Shown: one piece after another, positions 61,317 to 64,000 of the stretch
Layout: each line of letters opens with the position of its first letter
How positions within the stretch are numbered: the stretch's first letter is position 1
Source: Helochares maculicollis
Lineage: Eukaryota; Arthropoda; Insecta; Coleoptera; Hydrophilidae
Length of the DNA stretch: 64,000 nucleotides
Reading direction: 5' to 3'
Assembly: GCA_033557835.1 (NCBI GenBank)
Contig: JAWQRO010000044.1
Coordinates: forward strand, 1-64,000
Made by a program: the position numbers and the translations under genes
Notes under the pieces: model-generated
Seen by the model: only the letters and a program-made list of their open reading frames with translations
Told to the model about the DNA's origin: nothing
The model's database searches: none

Positions 61317-62531
61317 TTAGGGGAACCGGAAAGGAATGTCGTTTCTGCGTATGTCGATATTTGATTGTCATTTGGTAGCTCATTACGTACTTGGAAGGCG
61401 TGTCAAAGAGATTTTGAGGTTATTGTATCATGTCTTCTTCTGGATAAGTATTACTTTTTTTGCAATTTGGGGTGAAATGGCCAGCCACATACCAGAAGAG
61501 CATATCCGGCATTGTATGCTTTTTGAGTTTAGCAAGGGTAATACCGCAACTGCTGCGACTAAAAACATTTGCGATGCTTATCCAAGCGCATTGGACGTTC
61601 CAAAATGCCAAAGATGGTTCTCCAAGTTCAGAACAGGCAATTTTGATCTCTCGGACGCCTGCCCAACGATCAGGAAGACCAACAACATTAGATAACGACG
61701 TGCTAAGGGCAAAAGTAGAAGCAAATCCATGTCAAACAATTGAGGAACTTTCAAACAGCCTTAACCAATCTTGTTCAACCATCCAAGAACATTTGCCACA
61801 TATTGGAAAAATAAGCACAGCTGGTGTTTGGGTCACCCATAATCTATCCGAACAGAATAAAGCCAACCGGTCCATCACGTGCAACGTATTGCTTCAACAA
61901 CATCGTACAGATCTGTTTTTTGATCGCTTAATCACTGGAGACGAAAAATGGGTCCTGTACTACAATCCGAAACGCAAAAGGCAGTGGCTCAGCTGAAATG
62001 AATTACCACGAACTACTGCAAAGCCGTGTTTACACCACAAAAAGGCACTTCTGTGTGTTTGGTGGAGTACCCGCGGAGTTGTTCACTTTGAACTGTTAAA
62101 ACCTAGAGAAAGTGTTAATGCAGATGTATATTGTGAACAATTGGAACGAATAAACCGGTCTTTGGTTGAAAAGTATCCGGCAATTGTCAACAGAAAAGGA
62201 GTTATTGTGCAACATGACAATGCAAGACCGCACTGTGCAAAACGGACTTTAGACAAAATTAACGAATTGGGGTGGGAGGTACTGCCTCACCCATCATACT
62301 CGCCTGATATGGCACCTTCGGATTACCATTTATTCCGATCACTGCAACATTGTCTTAGTGGCAAAAAATTAGAAAATTTTGATGATGTCCAAAATTGAAC
62401 ATTTGTATACTAGATTGCAAAACGTTGTTGATAACGAAGGAGAATATTCTTGATTAGAAATAAAAATGTGTTAAAAATGTTGTCGTGTGAATTTAACTTA
62501 AGAAAACGACATTACTTTCAGGTCCCCCTAA
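61317..62531 (+). mobile_element. mariner element with near-complete transposase
   Basis: Terminal repeats are TTAGGGGAACCGGAAAGGAA (left) and, reverse complement, TTAGGGGGACCTGAAAGTAA (right), both continuing TGTCGTTT. TA duplications flank it at 61315-61316 and 62532-62533. The length of 1215 bp is normal. Confidence 0.93.
61477..62398 (+). pseudogene. mariner transposase with few disabling changes
   Basis: It starts MASHIPEEHIRHCMLFEF at 61477, with QRWFSKFRTGNFDLSD as the first HTH end. A one-base frameshift near 61665-61672 moves the reading to the next frame at RSGRPTTLDND. This frame then runs through the second HTH, LITGDEKWVLY (first Asp), a single in-frame TGA at 61994-61996, VWWSTRGVVHFELLKP, VQHDNARPHCAK (second Asp) and YSPDMAPSDYHLFRSL (third Asp, 34 residues later). 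It stops at 62396-62398, and a small deletion removes part of the last ~40 residues (NVVDNEGEY survives after the stop). All catalytic residues are intact; one frameshift, one stop and the tail lesion inactivate it. Confidence 0.92.
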
Positions 62532-62533
62532 TA

Positions 62534-62786
62534 TATAGGGTTTTGCAGAATTAATTTCCAATACCTAACCCACATGTTAAGAACGCCAATGTGATCACGA
62601 CTTGGTATTTTCTAAGTCTTAATAAAAATGTTAAAAAATTGGCTAATTGGGACTACAGCCATAATTGAAATGATGATAGACCATGCTGGGTTAAAGAATA
62701 TTATACAAACACAACGGCACCGTGATTGCTATAAAAATAGCCTCGAGATTAAATTTTTTCGTGAACGCAAAACCGTCCTTATTAAA
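62534..62786. other. Short AT-rich spacer
   Basis: No supported feature; the 63-codon ORF at 62628-62819 runs into the direct repeat and has no motif. Confidence 0.4.
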
Positions 62787-62943
62787 GAGAAACAGAAAAA
62801 GAACATAAACAACCATTGAAGTAAAATTTTATAGCTCCGCGTTTTTTCGAATCATTTAAAACTGAACGTGACCTCAAAAAAAATCGCTTTGAATTACTAT
62901 CTTCCGCCGCAAGAAAGACGATTACATCATACATCACAAACTA
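62787..62943 (+). repeat. Direct repeat, left copy
   Basis: About 155 bp repeated at 63060-63209: shared AAGAACATAAACAACCATT, GAACGTGACCTC, ATCGCTTT and TTACATCATACATCACAAAC. Copies differ by substitutions and short indels. Confidence 0.85.
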
Positions 62944-63059
62944 GCGTCACCTTTATCTCTATAAAAATAACGGCATCACAATTAAAACAAAGCGTTAGGT
63001 CCATCATAATCAATAAATAAAATTATATCACGGACACAAAGCCTTCCTAATAACATAAA

Positions 63060-63209
63060 GACAGAAAAAAGAACATAAACAACCATTTAAGTAAAATTTT
63101 ATTCGAGCGCGTTCTTTTATGAACTGGAGATCGAACGTGACCTCGAACGAATATCGCTTTATACTACCGTCGCAAGAAGAGTAGTTACATCATACATCAC
63201 AAACTAAAT
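63060..63209 (+). repeat. Direct repeat, right copy
   Basis: Partner of 62787-62943, about 270 bp downstream in the same orientation. The most conserved stretch is the last 20 bases. Confidence 0.85.
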
Positions 63210-64000
63210 AATAACTTAATTGTCTACAGTCAATTTCTATCACAATTAATAGTACAAATTCATGTTATTGCGACGACAGAAAAACATGCACCGCTTTTCT
63301 TGCGTTTATGGTTGAAAATTTATTACGTTTTACGTTTTTTTATGAGCATCCGCTTTCATTTTATTACCTTGCTTACAATAAAATGATGGGTTCTTGTTTC
63401 GTTTTTAATAAAGCATAAAAAGAGTTTATCTAACTTACGTAATAGTAAATAATGTATTAAAAACAAATTGAAATGAACGCAATCCGACCAAACATGTGGC
63501 ACTTGTTTTTCTTGCCCGGTTGAAATTTATTGGACTGTTATTTCACTCGTTTTTATTTCTTCTACGAGGGTTTCTTTATTATTATTTCGTCAGTTTCGAG
63601 TCCAGATGCTTTAAGAGTAAATAAAGGAGGTGGTTCTTAACATGTACTTTTAATTAATATATCGGCTGCTAATTATGCACCAAAATGCAAACAAAAACCT
63701 ATCGTTTATTATTCTTATATCTACCATCCCTTTAAGTTATGTAACTTAATTTTGAAACAGGCTGTATATATTTAAAGTAGGAAATATAATAAGACATCTT
63801 ATTATGCAGTTCTCTGTGATAGTTATTGAAGGTACAAATGTAATGATTGCTGTAAAGCAGTTTCCGGAATTATATAGGTCCATAAACTGGCCTTGCCATC
63901 ACTGTATTTTATTTGAGGACACCCTTTTCATTCCTCAGCCAATTTTAATCGATCCAGCCCATTGTTTGAAGTAACTATTGCTAGTGGCTTTTTCATTTTT
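63210..64000. other. Intergenic sequence at the window end
   Basis: AT-rich, no ORF, repeat or RNA gene recognised. Confidence 0.5.

Overview
The window is AT-rich eukaryotic DNA, almost certainly from an arthropod and probably an insect. The evidence is three well-delimited mariner (DD34D) transposons with TA target duplications, a fourth decayed mariner, the 3' end of a non-LTR retrotransposon, a decayed P-superfamily transposase, and a broken copy of an uncharacterised transposon-associated protein. I see no intact conventional protein-coding gene, tRNA, rRNA or CRISPR array. The insect order cannot be decided from what is here.

Layout. 1-7000 is a transposon graveyard: an inverted-repeat element (1324-2861), a mariner (3220-4475), a LINE 3' fragment (4590-5016) and a P-like transposase remnant (5040-6405). 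About 7070-56200 is a 49-kb non-coding composite repeat. It holds 20 clear copies plus one degenerate copy of a ~250-bp core, all in the same orientation, and 9 good plus 4 degenerate copies of a pyrimidine-rich motif, also all in one orientation. These are spread through T- and C-rich, G-poor filler. Inside it are a ten-unit array of ~1.1-kb monomers (21980-33240) with an almost exact 4455-bp higher-order duplication, a second array of 3.2-3.5-kb units (38000-52200), and several paired segmental duplications. 56200-58480 is more complex sequence ending in a GC-richer block with heat-shock elements, GAGA-like sites and a TATA box, arranged as a promoter that points left (minus strand) toward the repeat. 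58480-64000 is intergenic DNA with three mariners in a row (59353-62531) and a small direct duplication (62787-63209).

Interpretation. The most interesting possibility is that the minus-strand heat-shock-type promoter at 58232-58477 drives a very long, purine-rich, repeat-bearing non-coding RNA through the array, with a 28-codon ORF in its leader. That layout resembles the Drosophila hsr-omega locus (stress promoter, tiny ORF, long tandem repeats). No sequence homology to hsr-omega is claimed. The repeat structure, promoter motifs and orientations are read from the sequence; transcription and function are inference. A satellite array, a piRNA cluster, or an intron of a giant gene remain open alternatives.
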